This document shows, one piece after another, positions 11,786 through 22,561 of a DNA stretch of 59,797 nucleotides. The translations under genes were made by a program, and so were the position numbers. The DNA is taken from contig JABCPU010000401.1 in the NCBI GenBank assembly GCA_016800925.1, positions 1 through 59,797 on the forward strand. The letters are read 5' to 3'. This DNA comes from Suillus spraguei (lineage: Eukaryota > Basidiomycota > Agaricomycetes > Boletales > Suillaceae). Under the pieces are notes generated by a model that did no database searches, was not told where the DNA came from, and saw only the letters and a list, made by a program, of their open reading frames with translations. Position 1 is the first letter of the stretch, and each line of letters opens with the position of its first letter.

Positions 11786-12626
11786 ATGACGACCACCAAA
11801 GAATTTGAATACAAAATCGGTCTTCCAACCGGTTTTGATGGAGATTGCAACAACTCTCGCGAATTCATCCAATCATGCAATCTGTGCTTCGATATCAACG
11901 AAAAGCTTTACACCACCAATAAACAGAAGATCATTTTTATTACATCCTTCATGACCAAGAAAAACGCCAAATCTTGGAAAGAACAATTCCTTGATCATGC
12001 TCAGTCAACCAATACCTCTGGACAAAAAGTTGGTTACGGGACGTTGCAGGATTTTATGAAAAGCTTCAAAGAAGCCTTCGAACCAGTGGATACCAAAGGA
12101 ACCGCACTAACAAAACTCAGGGACCTCAAACAAGGAAGCAGAGATCTCCATACCTATATCGCCGACTTTGAGGCACTTGCAGCCAAGGCCCGTATCACTG
12201 ACGATGCAACCAAGATTCAATTCTTCCAAGATGGCCTAAACTTGGGTATCCTTACTAAGCTTTTTGCACCAGGAGATGTCTCAGAAGTATTCCAAGAAGT
12301 TGTATTGCAATGCATTTCCATTGACAATTCCCACCATCATCTTCAAGCGATACAAACATGTCATGCTCCGCAACAGAAGAAAAAGAACTATGGAAACGCG
12401 CGGTACATACATACCTAATTGGGACCCCAACGCAATGGTCGTGGATCGAATCTCTGACATGGAGAGATCCAAATGCATGAAGAAGGGACAATGCTTCGGA
12501 TGCAAGAAGACAGGACACCGCATTTATAACTGTCCTGAAAGAAAGAAGAAGACCCTGCTCCAGCAAACCGAAGTCAAGGATGAAGAAGATGAAGAAACCG
12601 TGAGGCAGATTGTGGAGGATTTTTGA
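11786..12626 (+). pseudogene. Gag of gypsy copy 1, with one frameshift
   Basis: Starts MTTTKEFEYKIGLP. The region around residues 60-150 (KNAKSWKEQF, TALTKLRDLKQG, YIADFEALAAKA) matches the retrotransposon gag capsid fold. A C-terminal CCHC knuckle reads CFGCKKTGHRIYNC (about 12490-12535). The first frame ends at 12418 because of an apparent 4-base tandem duplication (ATAC) near 12405; the knuckle lies in the next frame (to 12626). Virus-like particle protein; cannot be made whole as it stands. Confidence 0.85.
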
Positions 12627-13772
12627 AGTGGAGAAACAAAGATTCGACGTATGTTTCTCCCAATGTATTACTAAGACTTGTACGTGCTGTAGGTGAAAGA
12701 AAAGAACTTTGTATCCCTATCACCCTCCACTCGCGTACTCGCTTAAAATCTGTCGACACCACCGCTGTTATTGATTCAGGCGCGGCTGGAACATTCATTT
12801 CTGAGGAGTTTGTGAAACTCCATCAAATCACACGATGAAAACTCAAAACACCGTTTCGAGTTACTACAGCGGATGGAACTCTTATTAAAGGAGGACCGAT
12901 TATGCACTACTGTCTCCTAGTGGTCAAAATTGATGAATGAACCATGTATGGAAAATTCAATATCACTAAACTTGGAAGAAGAGATCAAATCCTTCTGGGG
13001 ATTCCGTGGTTACGCGCAATGAACCCGAGTATAGATTGGGCCGCCGAAACACTAGTCCTCCCTCGAACAATAAAATCAGATGAAATTGAAATTGACGTCG
13101 ATACCAATCAGAAGAAAAACGGGTTGCCCCCGGCCTTCCATTTCTATCCTAGGAAATGGCAACACTCACAACTTCCGAGATCCCTCATGATCCCTCCTAT
13201 TCCTAAAAATCCTGAACCGGAAGTACAAATGCTGCGTACTATAGACCCCACTCCCCGTGTACAACTGCCACGAGCAGTATCACCGATTCTCCGCACAGAA
13301 AAACACAAGAATGAATCCGAGTCCGAATATCGGACCAGACCAGAACCGATTGAGCAACGGCCAATAGAAGAACAGAAATATGGGAAGAGAAAAGCGGAAG
13401 AAGAAATCCCTGGACGAGATACAAACGTGCCAAAACTATCCAAATTCTACGTTCCTCCGAAAACTCTTCAGAATACTCTTTCAGCTTCAATTGAGGAAAT
13501 CCCCGATGAAGAAGAATCTGTACCCTCGTTGATTCCAACAGAGGATGATGATCAATTCAACACTATGCAAGACGTCTGGCATGCACCAGAAGTACGCGAC
13601 ATTTCATCTTATGAGCTCGGAGATGGAGAATTCCTTGTGGAATATGACATGGATGGAGTTAGCATGAGAATTATTGAAGAAGTATCCATGGATACACCCC
13701 TCACATGTGATGGAACTTCTCGACTCGAACAACTCCCCAACTACTCCACAATCTCCCTTCCCCCTCCAAAAT
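12627..13772 (+). pseudogene. Retroviral-type aspartic protease and linker of gypsy copy 1
   Basis: The protease active-site motif AVIDSGAAGTF is near 12766-12798. Two TGA stops follow (12836 and near 12938). The second corresponds to CGA in copy 3; the first is also TGA in copy 3. The frame then runs through ILLGIPWLRAMNPSIDW, typical of the protease-RT junction, and an acidic, proline-rich linker until the solo LTR cuts in. Confidence 0.8.
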
Positions 13773-14249
13773 TGTTACAATCGTATGTGCCCCTATTCAT
13801 TTTCCCTTTGTTTCCTTACTTGTATATCACGGTCACATGGCTCTGACTTATCTGCTCAATGTATTTGCACAAACACATGCCTTCCTTATTAGGATACGCA
13901 GTTACATTCCCACGGTCACTTGGTCTGTGCGCACATATTGGCCTATTTAAGCACAGTGTACTTGTAGTAAATATTTTACTTTAATCTTACTGGGTTTTAC
14001 CTGGAATCTCCTTCGCTTAGGTCTCCAACCTAAGTCGTCTTGAATCGTCTCTAAGTCTAAGCACTCCTTAGCCTTAGTCTCTATTCTCACAGATACCTCT
14101 TAGACTTGTCTTTGAGGCTGAACCCTTGATCGTACTCGGAATGCGTTCCTTGTACTTTCACCTTGTCTTCTTTTAGACATTGTAAGAACTCCCAGCAGAC
14201 CGTCTGTGTCTTTTCACTGTCGCTGGTGACGCCATCCCAGTTCGTAACA
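13773..14249 (+). mobile_element. Solo LTR of the same gypsy family, nested in copy 1
   Basis: 477 bp with the same TGTTAC..AACA ends as the flanking LTRs but more diverged. It is preceded by AAAAT and followed by GAAAT, a 5 bp target duplication with one change. Copy 3 shows the uninterrupted site near 58150, reading CCCCGAAATACAG. It therefore entered copy 1 after that element was in place, and its internal part was later lost by LTR-LTR recombination. Confidence 0.92.
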
Positions 14250-17224
14250 GAAATACAGTAATAAAGCTCAGGAATTCACTACGGATGAAAAGGAGAAGAA
14301 AGAGAAATCCTTTGAAGAATTGGTCCTGGAATATCTGCACGATTTTGCGGACGTCTTTGCTAAAAAACGGACTGAACAAACTACCTCCTGAACGCCCTGG
14401 TATTGATCACCGGATCGATACTAAACCCGGTTTTATCCCCCGCACGTCTAAGGTTTACCCGCTATTGGAAAAAGAATGCACTGCCGTCAAAATGTTTATC
14501 GATGAAAACGTTGCAAAAGGTTTCATCTCAGAATTGAAGTCACCCCAAGCCAGTGGCTTCTTCTTTGTGGGAAAGAAGAGTGGAGAATTGCGTCCCTGTC
14601 AGGATTATCGCTACATCAATGATTGGACGGTCAAGAACGCCTATCCGCTCCCACTCCCCATCTCCCTTGTCGCACGTCTTCACAATGCACAGTTCTTTAC
14701 GAAAATGGATATTCGGACCAGTTATAACAATATTCGCATCCATCCCGATGATCGCTGGAAAGCTGCTTTTACTACGGAATTTGGCCTCTTTGAACCGTAC
14801 ATCATGTTCTTTGGTCTTTGCAATTCCCCAGCAACTTTCCAAGCATACATGAATCGTACCTTCCAGCAAGAAATCAATGAAGGATGGATGGTTATCTACA
14901 TGGACAATATCCTGATTTTCTCCATAACTATGGCAGAACATCGTGAATGGACAAGACGGGTTTTGATGAAAATATGACAGGAACATTTGTTCTTGAAACC
15001 GGAGAAATGTACCTTCGATGCAGAAGAAGTGGAATACCTCGGAATGATAATTTGACCCAGACAAGTTGCTATGGACACCACCAAGACCAAAGGAATCGCT
15101 GAATGGCCAATTTCGAAATCTGTAAAAGATGTTCGGTCATTCCTCAGCTTTTGCAACTTCTACTGAATGTTCATCTCTCACTACTCTGACATTGCTCGAC
15201 CCCTTATTGAATTAACGAAGAAAGATAAGGCCTTTGATTGGTCAACCGAATGTATGGATACCTTCGAAGAACTGAAATGATGCTTCACATCCCATCTGGT
15301 ACTCTGTAACCCTGATCCTTCCCGACAATTTGCCATTGCTACCGATGCTTCGCTCATAGCAACTGGCAGAGTTCTCTTGCAAACCGATGAGAATGGTGTT
15401 TATCACCCATGCGCATACCTCTCACAGTCTTTGAACCCCGCAGAACGCAACTACCAGATCTTTGATCAGGAACTCCTTGCGGTGATTCAGGCATTGAATG
15501 AATGGCATCATTACCTTGAAGGAAACCTGCACCCCGTCCTAGTATTCACCGACCACAAGAATCTTCTGTACTTTAGAAGTGCACAGAAGCTCACCCATCG
15601 CCAAGCACGTTGGCAACTAATTCTGTCTATTTACGACATTGAACTGCATCACGTTGCAGGTACTAAATTGGCAGTACCTGATGCACTATCTCGCCGGCCC
15701 GATTACGACTCCGGCAAAGATGATAATGAGGACCAGACCCTCCTCCCTGACGCTCTATTCGTTCATCTTATTGACACCGACTTACAGGATGTTTTATCAT
15801 CCTCTGACCCTCTCGATGACCCTGTCTTCAAAACCGCATCCGACGCACTTGATGGCGTGTGTCTTCCCCCTATGAAGTCAGCACTCTCTGACTGGAAAAT
15901 GGAGGAGAACGTCCTCTATTTTAAGAACCGTGCTTATATCCCACCAGCTCATCATCCTGACATCCTGAAATGGTATCATGATCATCCAACCGCAGGACAT
16001 CCCGGTAGATTCAAAACTGAAGAACTTGTCAAACGGGAAGCCTGGTGGCCTGCTATGGGTTCTTATATTCGGAAATACGTCGAGGGTTGCGCCCTTTGTC
16101 AGCAAATGAAAGCTGATACACATCCTGTTTGACCTCCGCTTGCCCCGATCTCTTCATCTGCGTCCCGCCCCTTTTCTCAGGTCTCTGTCGATCTAATCAC
16201 TGACCTCCCTGTCTCTGGGGGCTTTGACAGTATTATGGTCGTGGTAGACCATGGCCTTATGAAGGGGGTAATTATTATCCCTTGTTTGAAAACCGTTACT
16301 TCCGAAGGCATTGCTAAACTATTCTTGAAACATGTTTACCGCCGATTTGGACTCCATGACAAAGTTATCTTGGATTGAGGCCTGCAATTCCTATCTCACT
16401 TCTCTAAGGAGCTTGCCTGACTTCTCGACTACGTCATCACCCCATCCACGGCTTATCACCCTCAGACTGATGGTCAGACTGAGAGGCTTAATCAAGAACT
16501 TGAAATGTATCTACGCATCTATTGCCGCAATAATCCCGAAGATTGGGTAGAACATCTACCAATCGCTGAATTTGTCCATAACCATCGAAAACATGATGCA
16601 AGAAACGCATCACCCTTTTACCTGATGATGGGATATGAACCACATGCCATCCCTCATCTGATCCCCGACTCATCCGTCCCTGCAGCAGAAGATCGAGTAT
16701 GATCCCTGCAGAAGATCCGAGAAGAAGCAATCGCCTGTCATAACATTGTGATGCAGACAATGGCTGAACGATCCCGAGGAGATAAGTACACTCCATGGAA
16801 GATCGGAGATAAGGTCTGGCTATCTGCCACTAATCTTAGACTCAAACTCCCATCACGGAAGCTTGCACCGAAGCGATACGGACCTTTCCTGATCATCAAT
16901 GTCTTATCGCCTATCACATTCACACTCAAACTCCCTCCACAATGGAAGATCCATCCTACCTTCCATGCTTCTGTCTTATCATCCTATAGCGAAACGGACA
17001 TACACGGTCCGAACTTCCCCGAACCACCACCTGACATCATCGAAGAAGAAGAAGAAGAATACGAAGTAGAAGCAATTCTTTCTCACAAAGGAACCGGCAT
17101 CTGCCGACGCTATCTTGTTTCCTGGAAAGGATACTCATCAGGAGATAATGAATGGCTCCCAGAAAAGAACTTGAAGAACTCCGCTCAAATTCTGAATGCT
17201 TATAAGAAGCGACACTCCCTCTGA
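14250..17224 (+). pseudogene. Pol of gypsy copy 1: RT, RNase H, integrase, chromodomain
   Basis: A frameshift near 14365 (extra A) is followed by a single frame to 17224. [42 protein letters not shown] and the catalytic box YMDN (14897-14908; YMDD expected). RNase H: FAIATDASLIATG, DQELLAVIQALNEW, TDHKNL. Integrase: an HHCC zinc region ([14 protein letters not shown]), then VDLITDLP, the second Asp with its SDR context altered, and [11 protein letters not shown]-terminal chromodomain (about 17070-17200, YEVEAILSHKGTG, YLVSWKGY, NEWLPEKNL). The frame holds eight stops, all TGA (14975, 15053, 15164, 15278, 16130, 16376, 16418, 16700). Most correspond to CGA or CGC in the sister copies. Inactive. 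Confidence 0.93.
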
Positions 17225-17281
17225 TTATTCTTCAGTCAATCAAATTGCACAAAGCACTTGATCAACTAACACCATTTCGAA

Positions 17282-18753
17282 ATGTCTTTCCCCACTACAT
17301 ACATCACCCCCGTCACCGTTGCCAACAATGACTCTGACTCTGACGCAGAAAACTACGGAACCCTTGCCACCGAAATTGACAACATCTCTTACATTGAAGC
17401 CGCCCTTCTATGTGAAGGACATGCTCTCGAAGTTGAGAGAATACTCACTGCAAGAGGCACCTTCCCTGCCTTACTCCTCGTCAACATCATCCGCACTGCT
17501 GCCCTTATTGAAACTAACATCAATCAAACCACAGAAATCACCTACCGCCAGCGCATCTTACATCTACAAAAATGTATTCATTCTTATGCAATGTTGTTGC
17601 TTCCCCGTTCTTTTAAGAGCGATGTTGAAGAAGCTATTCACATTGTGGCCAAACGCCGAGCAGGTGTTGCTCGACCTCCCTCTCCGCAAAGAGATATGGA
17701 CTCACTTCCTATCCCTCCACCCTCTTCTTCGCGCATTTATTCTAATCTTGATGCCTTTACTGGCTTATGTACTGCTGTCCAGGAAATTGGACAGCTCACC
17801 AATGCAGTCGTCAAAACTATTCAGCAATCGGTCATTGAAACAAGAGCAGCCAGAAACCTAGTCGAAGAAGCCATTACTGATTTACAACAAATGCAAGCCG
17901 ACCTCACCTCTCCACAAACCCCATCTCCTATCGAACAATCAACCTCATCGCCCCCCATTATAGTCTCCCATGATCACCCCGCGTGGCTGTACGAGCCCTG
18001 TACAGGAGAGCAGTGTGAAGCTGCGAAAGTATTAGGAGTTCCAGTCGCTGAGTTGGTAGCACTCGGTCCTCGACTTCATGACCTTCATATTCATCCCCCC
18101 ATGTCCATTCCATGATCATTTGGGCCAATGGATCCTGTCCCGCCAGTCTTAGTAAAAGACTTCAGCATTACCTCCCCTTCCTCCTCTGACGAACTTCTTG
18201 CGGTTGCTGAACGAGGGACCACTCCTGACCTCCCAGCATCCGCATACACACTTACCAGTAAACAACAGGTGCAACTCAGACGAGACAATGCCTTCGCCTT
18301 AAAACGCATGACATGACAGAAAGGGAAAAAGCATGCCAGATCCACTAGCCCCAAACCCATTATCTCACCGTCACCATTACATATGTCTACCTCTAACACT
18401 GATGAAAACATGAAATGCCGATTCTGTGGCATTGTCAGACATCGGCAAAAGAATTGCCTCGATTATCAGTGCCAAATTTGTCTATGACACGCCCCTACCC
18501 ATCTATCTATCTACTGCCCTCAGCGTCTTGGAGATCCCCCATTTACGCTTACTTGGAAGGATGATGGATTTTATGATGCACTCTGAAGGTGGGAGCAGTA
18601 TCTTATTAATCGTCGACAAAGAAAGGCAGGTCGACGAGCAAGAACCATAGCAGAAGAAGAAGTGGCTTATATGCTGGGGGGAGTGCTGCTGACGAGGACA
18701 TTGCTAACTACAATGACTATGATTCCATCTATGATGCCAATAGCGATATATGA
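17282..18753 (+). pseudogene. Additional ORF (~490 codons) downstream of pol, with zinc knuckle(s)
   Basis: Starts MSFPTTYITPVTVANNDSDS and runs in one frame through four TGA stops (18113, 18314, 18485, 18584). A 1-base deletion near 18680 shifts the final ~25 codons. The first 277 codons are open. The N-terminal half is helical-looking with a conserved ALLCEGHALEVERIL block; the middle is proline/serine-rich. The C-terminal part has a CCHC knuckle (CRFCGIVRHRQKNC, 18416-18457) directly followed by a second cysteine/histidine group (CQICL..H..C), then WKDDGFYDAL. A homologous frame lies at the same place in copy 2 (27143-28608, minus strand). I do not recognise the protein. It could be a second Gag-like or nucleic-acid-binding protein; that is inference from the knuckle. 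Confidence 0.75.
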
Positions 18754-18786
18754 AAGTCGGTGACTTTCTATGTAATAAGGGGGTAA

Positions 18787-19262
18787 TGTTACAGTCGTAC
18801 ATGCCCCTATTCATTTTCTCTTTGTCTCCCTTATTTGTACATCATGTCACATGACTCCGACTCATATGCTCAACGCATCTGTACTATAGTTGCCTTCCTT
18901 GTTTGGATACACACTTACATTCTCACGTCTCCCTTGGTCCGTGCGCACATATTGGTCTATTTAAGCACGCTGTACTATGCTTGTATACTTTACTTTAATC
19001 TTACTGGGTTTTACCTGGAATCTCCTTTGCTTAGGTCTCCAACCTAAGTCGTCTTGAATCGTCTCTAAGTCTAAGTACTCCTTAGCCTTAGTCTCTATTC
19101 TTGAAGAACCTCTTAGACTTGTCTTTGAGGCTGAACCCTTGATCGTACTCGGAACGCGTTCCTTGTACTTTCACCTTGTCCTCTTCTGGACATTGTAGAA
19201 CTTCCCAGCAGACCATCTGTGTCTTTTCACTGTCACTGGTGATGCCACCCCAGTTCATAACA
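18787..19262 (+). repeat. 3' LTR of gypsy copy 1
   Basis: 476 bp, nearly identical to the 5' LTR, followed by the target duplication CCTTC. The purine-rich stretch TAAGGGGGTAA just before it is the likely polypurine tract. Confidence 0.95.
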
Positions 19263-19400
19263 CCTTCTTGATTTCCTTTCTTTCCATCCATTTGCGTGAG
19301 GCATGGTCAATTTTCTTACATTTCTTGGCCACCATCCTTCGCCTGTACTCTAAACAAGATATGATCATTTGAAAAGATGAACGAAGGAGAGATCCAACAT

Positions 19401-20114
19401 TCAGCACTCACCAGCTGCCTTTTTTCCTACCTTCTTTGTCCAGATTGCCTTCGCAATATTTAATAGGCATGCATCCTCCTCTGCCTTCTTCTTCCAGTAT
19501 GCTGGTTCTCTTATCTCCTTCTTCACCTCCTTGTAGAATGGTTTTTGTTTTTTCTTATCCATATTCCTATCTGCTTTCTTGCCCCCATTCTTGTTCCTGT
19601 TCTTATCTGTGTTCTTGCCCCCATTCTTGCCCCCGTTCTTGCCCCTGTTCTTATCTGTGTTCTTGCCCCTGTTCTTGCCCCTGTTCTTTCCCCCATTCTT
19701 ATCCGTGTTCTTTCCTCCATTCTTATCTGCATTCTTCCCCCCATTCTTGCCCGCTTTTGGCGCAGACTTTCCTTGAGCAATTGGTGGGTCCATCCTTTGC
19801 AAGTGTTGTGTAGATCGACAAATTGGCATCACCACCATATTTGTCTTGGATGCTTGAGGAGCCTCTTTGATGTGCAGTGGCTTCGACCATGCAGAAGAAA
19901 CAGAAAGGTTAGCTTGCTGGCCTTCACGATCTATGTCAGGGTCACACAAAGAGGTCACAATACTATTCGACTGCAAGAGAGCACAAGAAGAGGCAGATCC
20001 CAGCCCATCCACATGAGAAGGAAATCCTCTTGTCTTATGATCGCCTGCTGAGTCTATAGTTTGACTGGTATCAGCACCAGTATGCACACAATTTTTTGCA
20101 GCTGATTGGGCCAC
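19401..20114 (-). CDS. Lysine/asparagine-rich repeat protein of unknown function, unit A
   Basis: A 237-codon frame. The N-terminal part (SQTIDSAGDHKTRGFPSH, then KPLHIKEAPQASKTN and STQHLQRMDPPI) is shared with the neighbouring unit B. The middle is a low-complexity array of GKNGGKN/TDKN steps encoded by a minisatellite with a 12-base core (about 19565-19770). The C-terminus is KVGKKAAGEC. The purine-rich array is open in several frames on both strands, so openness alone is weak evidence; the conservation between units A and B outside the array is the better support. No domain recognised. It could be an exon of a larger gene that includes unit B. Confidence 0.45.
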   Translation of the reverse strand: MAQSAAKNCVHTGADTSQTIDSAGDHKTRGFPSHVDGLGSASSCALLQSNSIVTSLCDPDIDREGQQANLSVSSAWSKPLHIKEAPQASKTNMVVMPICRSTQHLQRMDPPIAQGKSAPKAGKNGGKNADKNGGKNTDKNGGKNRGKNRGKNTDKNRGKNGGKNGGKNTDKNRNKNGGKKADRNMDKKKQKPFYKEVKKEIREPAYWKKKAEEDACLLNIAKAIWTKKVGKKAAGEC

Positions 20115-20182
20115 CCTCTTTTGCCTGTAATCTAAACAAGATATGACAATTTGAAAGGATGAATGAAGAAGAGATCCAACGC

Positions 20183-20790
20183 TCAGCGCTTACCAGCTGC
20201 CTTCTTTCCTACCTCCTTTTTCTGGATTACCTGCTCATCCTTCTCTGTCTTCTCCTCCTTCTTCTTATCTGCCTTTTTGCCTGCCTTGGGTGTGGGCTTT
20301 GCTTGATAAATTGGTGGGTCTGTCCTTTGCAAGTGTTGTGTAGATTGATGAATTTGCATCCTTGCTGCCACATTTGTCTTGGATGGTTGAGGAGCTTTTA
20401 TGTGCAGCGGCTTCAACCATGCAGAAGTAATGGGAAGATTAGCTTGCTGGACTCCATGATCTATGTCATGGCCACCCAATGAGGTTACAGTACTATTCGG
20501 CTGAGGCAAGAGAGCATAAGAGATGGATCCCAACCCATCAGCATGAGAAGGAAATCTCCTTGTCTTATGATTGCCTGCCAAGCCTATAGTTTGACTGGCA
20601 TCAATACCAGCATGTGCGCTCTTTTTCAGAGCTGATTGACAGTTTTGATGGGGCATTATCATATGGCTAGCAACAATTTGTGTCTTATGATTACCTGCTA
20701 AGCCTATAGTTTGACCGTCATCAATACTGGCATGCGCACTCTCTTTTGGAGTTGATCAACAGTTTTGATGGAGCATTTTCATATGGCTAG
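20183..20790 (-). CDS. Unit B, tandem paralogue of unit A
   Basis: A 159-codon frame (20183-20662) with the same block order as unit A: SQTIGLAGNHKTRRFPSH, ANLPITSAWLKPLHIKAP, STQHLQRTDPPI, KPTPKAGKK, and the shared end VGKKAAGKR. It lacks the long GKN array, having KKADKKKEEKTEKD instead. A third, partial copy of the N-terminal block (HASIDDGQTIGLAGNHKT on the minus strand) lies just upstream at about 20680-20790. Tandem exon or gene duplication; function unknown. Confidence 0.45.
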
Positions 20791-21234
20791 CAAAGGACAA
20801 TCAAACAACGATCTTCAATAAATAATAAAGTATGATATGAAACAAATGTAGGAGGCACCTTAGGATCAACATTAACCCCATTCAGAATCAAGCATAGATC
20901 AACTCGAGACTCAGTAACAATTCAAACTCACTGGATATCTGTTTCTCAATGATGACTGATGCAGAAATTGATAATGAAGTGAGCATGGATGGTTCCTTCA
21001 CAAGTCTTTTGGGTGGCTCTCGGCGTGGGAGAGAAGCTGAGTTCTGGAGCTTCAAAGTCTGGACTCTACCTATGGTCCCACATGGTGGCTACTATAAGTG
21101 AATGTTACAGTTGACTTACACACCTTTTTTGTGATTAATAGACATAGCCTTGTAAATGACTTCCTGGACTGAGACCTAAGGAATCAAAAGGGGACATGGT
21201 AGCTTAAATTCAAATCCATCATTTTCTGGCCCAG
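20791..21234. other. No recognisable gene
   Basis: Non-coding as far as I can see. It may hold the upstream region of the minus-strand repeat gene. Confidence 0.45.
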
Positions 21235-21448
21235 TGTCATATACCATATTTCCAATCTCAGATCCAATCTGATCTGATTGACCCTACTTCTGTCTGGTCC
21301 ACAGATCCTGTCCAGATCGCCCATCCAAATGTGCTCACTTCTCACACTCTAACTCCCTTGTGTATATCTGTGTCTATCTCCTTTCATCATTCCTCCTGTT
21401 TCCGGTATCCCAGCTGTGTATACTTCCATCCTGTGTCACTGATCTGTT
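21235..21448 (+). mobile_element. LTR fragment of family X
   Basis: Starts TGTCATATACC and matches the reverse complement of the first ~215 bp of the solo LTR at 26001-26768. It is cut off where the duplicated KDZ-element block begins (about 21449), so a deletion or recombination joined them. Confidence 0.8.
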
Positions 21449-21451
21449 ATC

Positions 21452-22076
21452 TGGTGGATATTGACCTGAAGGAGCCTTCGAAGTTGCAAAACTGGGACAC
21501 AACGGCCTTGCTCAATTTCTGGTATGCTCAGCAGGAAACAGGAAAAGATTCAACATTCCTGTTCAAAGCATGGAAGAACAAAGATGGGGACATGGTACCA
21601 TCTGTGGTATCCGGCAAGTCGCCATCTCGTCTGACTCGTAAAGTGAGAATGCAGAAAAGTGGAACTCTCTGAAGGCCCTGGGATCCATCAACCAAAGCCG
21701 AGAGTGATACTGACAGTGACACTCATGACAAGGAGGATGACATTGATGATGACTCAGCTGACGGTTGATCTCCGCTCAAGAAACCCAGATGAATAGCACA
21801 TCCATCTTCAGCACCCAAGGAGACAGAAGTTCCATGTTCAATACCGGAGCCTCGCCTGGCCAGGCCGGCCAAGGCAGGTGCACTTTTGACATTACGGATG
21901 GGCGACCTCCTGGCCGGGTTGACTGAGGAAGTGGAAGAGAGGAACACATTGCTGGAACCAAGGAGTATACAGGGCAAGAAAGCTGTCATTGAACCATCCG
22001 CAAGGACCACCCGGAGTAAGTCTCAAAAGCCAGTAGAGAGTACACTTCGAGTAACCAGGGCAAGGGGAAGGAAATA
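21452..22076 (+). pseudogene. Last exon of the cargo gene 1 copy, decayed
   Basis: Matches the last exon of the gene at 40788-42648 (DIDLKEPSKLQNWDTTALL through RVTRARGRK). In-frame TGA stops stand where the intact copy has CGA or CAA (for example after KSGTL, DDDSADG and KKPR). All upstream exons are missing. Confidence 0.85.
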
Positions 22077-22560
22077 ATGTACATATACCAAACTGCTCCC
22101 ATGTGTACTACATTTTCATCCTTTGTCACACTTCTCAAAACACAGTGTCCCACGTCCCAAATGTTGAATCCCAAGCACCGAGTTCCGGACAAATCTTGAT
22201 CACTGAGTTCTGGACGACTCCCGATCACCAAGGTCCAGCACCCAGGTATCAATCATTGGTAGTTGGTATTAGACATTAAGGTTTATGCATCATCTAAAAT
22301 AAATTAGAAATGTCATTGTTATACATGAAAAATTCAGTGGTTCACATGATGTAAGTATGTGAATGAATATCCAAATATTACGAAACCTGATCACCGAGTT
22401 CCGGATGAATCCCAATCACCGAGGTCCGGACCCCAGGAATCAATCATTGGTAGTTGGAATGCGACAATTGGGTGTGTGCATCATCTAAAATCAATTGAAA
22501 ATGTCATTGTTATACATGAAAAATTCAGTGGTGAACATGATGTAAGTATGTGAATGAATA
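22077..22560. repeat. Spacer with repeated CACCGAGTTCCGGA-type motifs
   Basis: Two imperfect copies of a ~200 bp unit (GATCACCGAGTTCCGGA, a CATCATCTAAAAT stretch, then GTAAGTATGTGAATGAATATCC). The same arrangement lies at 42650-43140. It is the shared intergenic region between two tail-to-tail genes. Confidence 0.7.
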
Positions 22561-22561
22561 T

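Larger units (their letters stand above)
11181..19262 (+). mobile_element. Full-length Ty3/gypsy chromovirus, copy 1
   Basis: 8.1 kb element bounded by 476 bp LTRs starting TGTTAC and ending AACA, with the 5 bp target duplication CCTTC immediately before 11181 and after 19262. Order: LTR, gag with zinc knuckle, protease, RT, RNase H, integrase with chromodomain, an additional ORF, polypurine-rich stretch (about 18774-18786), LTR. The long pol frame after the solo LTR holds a single frame, broken only by TGA stops. A solo LTR of the same family sits inside it at 13773-14249. Confidence 0.95.

Noticed and set aside
18835..19047. 70-codon frame (MYIMSHDSDSYAQRIC) also seen at 11169-11441 and 26849-27061
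   Set aside because: It lies inside the LTR and recurs only because the LTR recurs; it overlaps the promoter region of the element.
19545..20051. 168-codon plus-strand frame rich in leucine, valine and proline
   Set aside because: It is the antisense shadow of the purine-rich GKN minisatellite and is conserved in no other copy.
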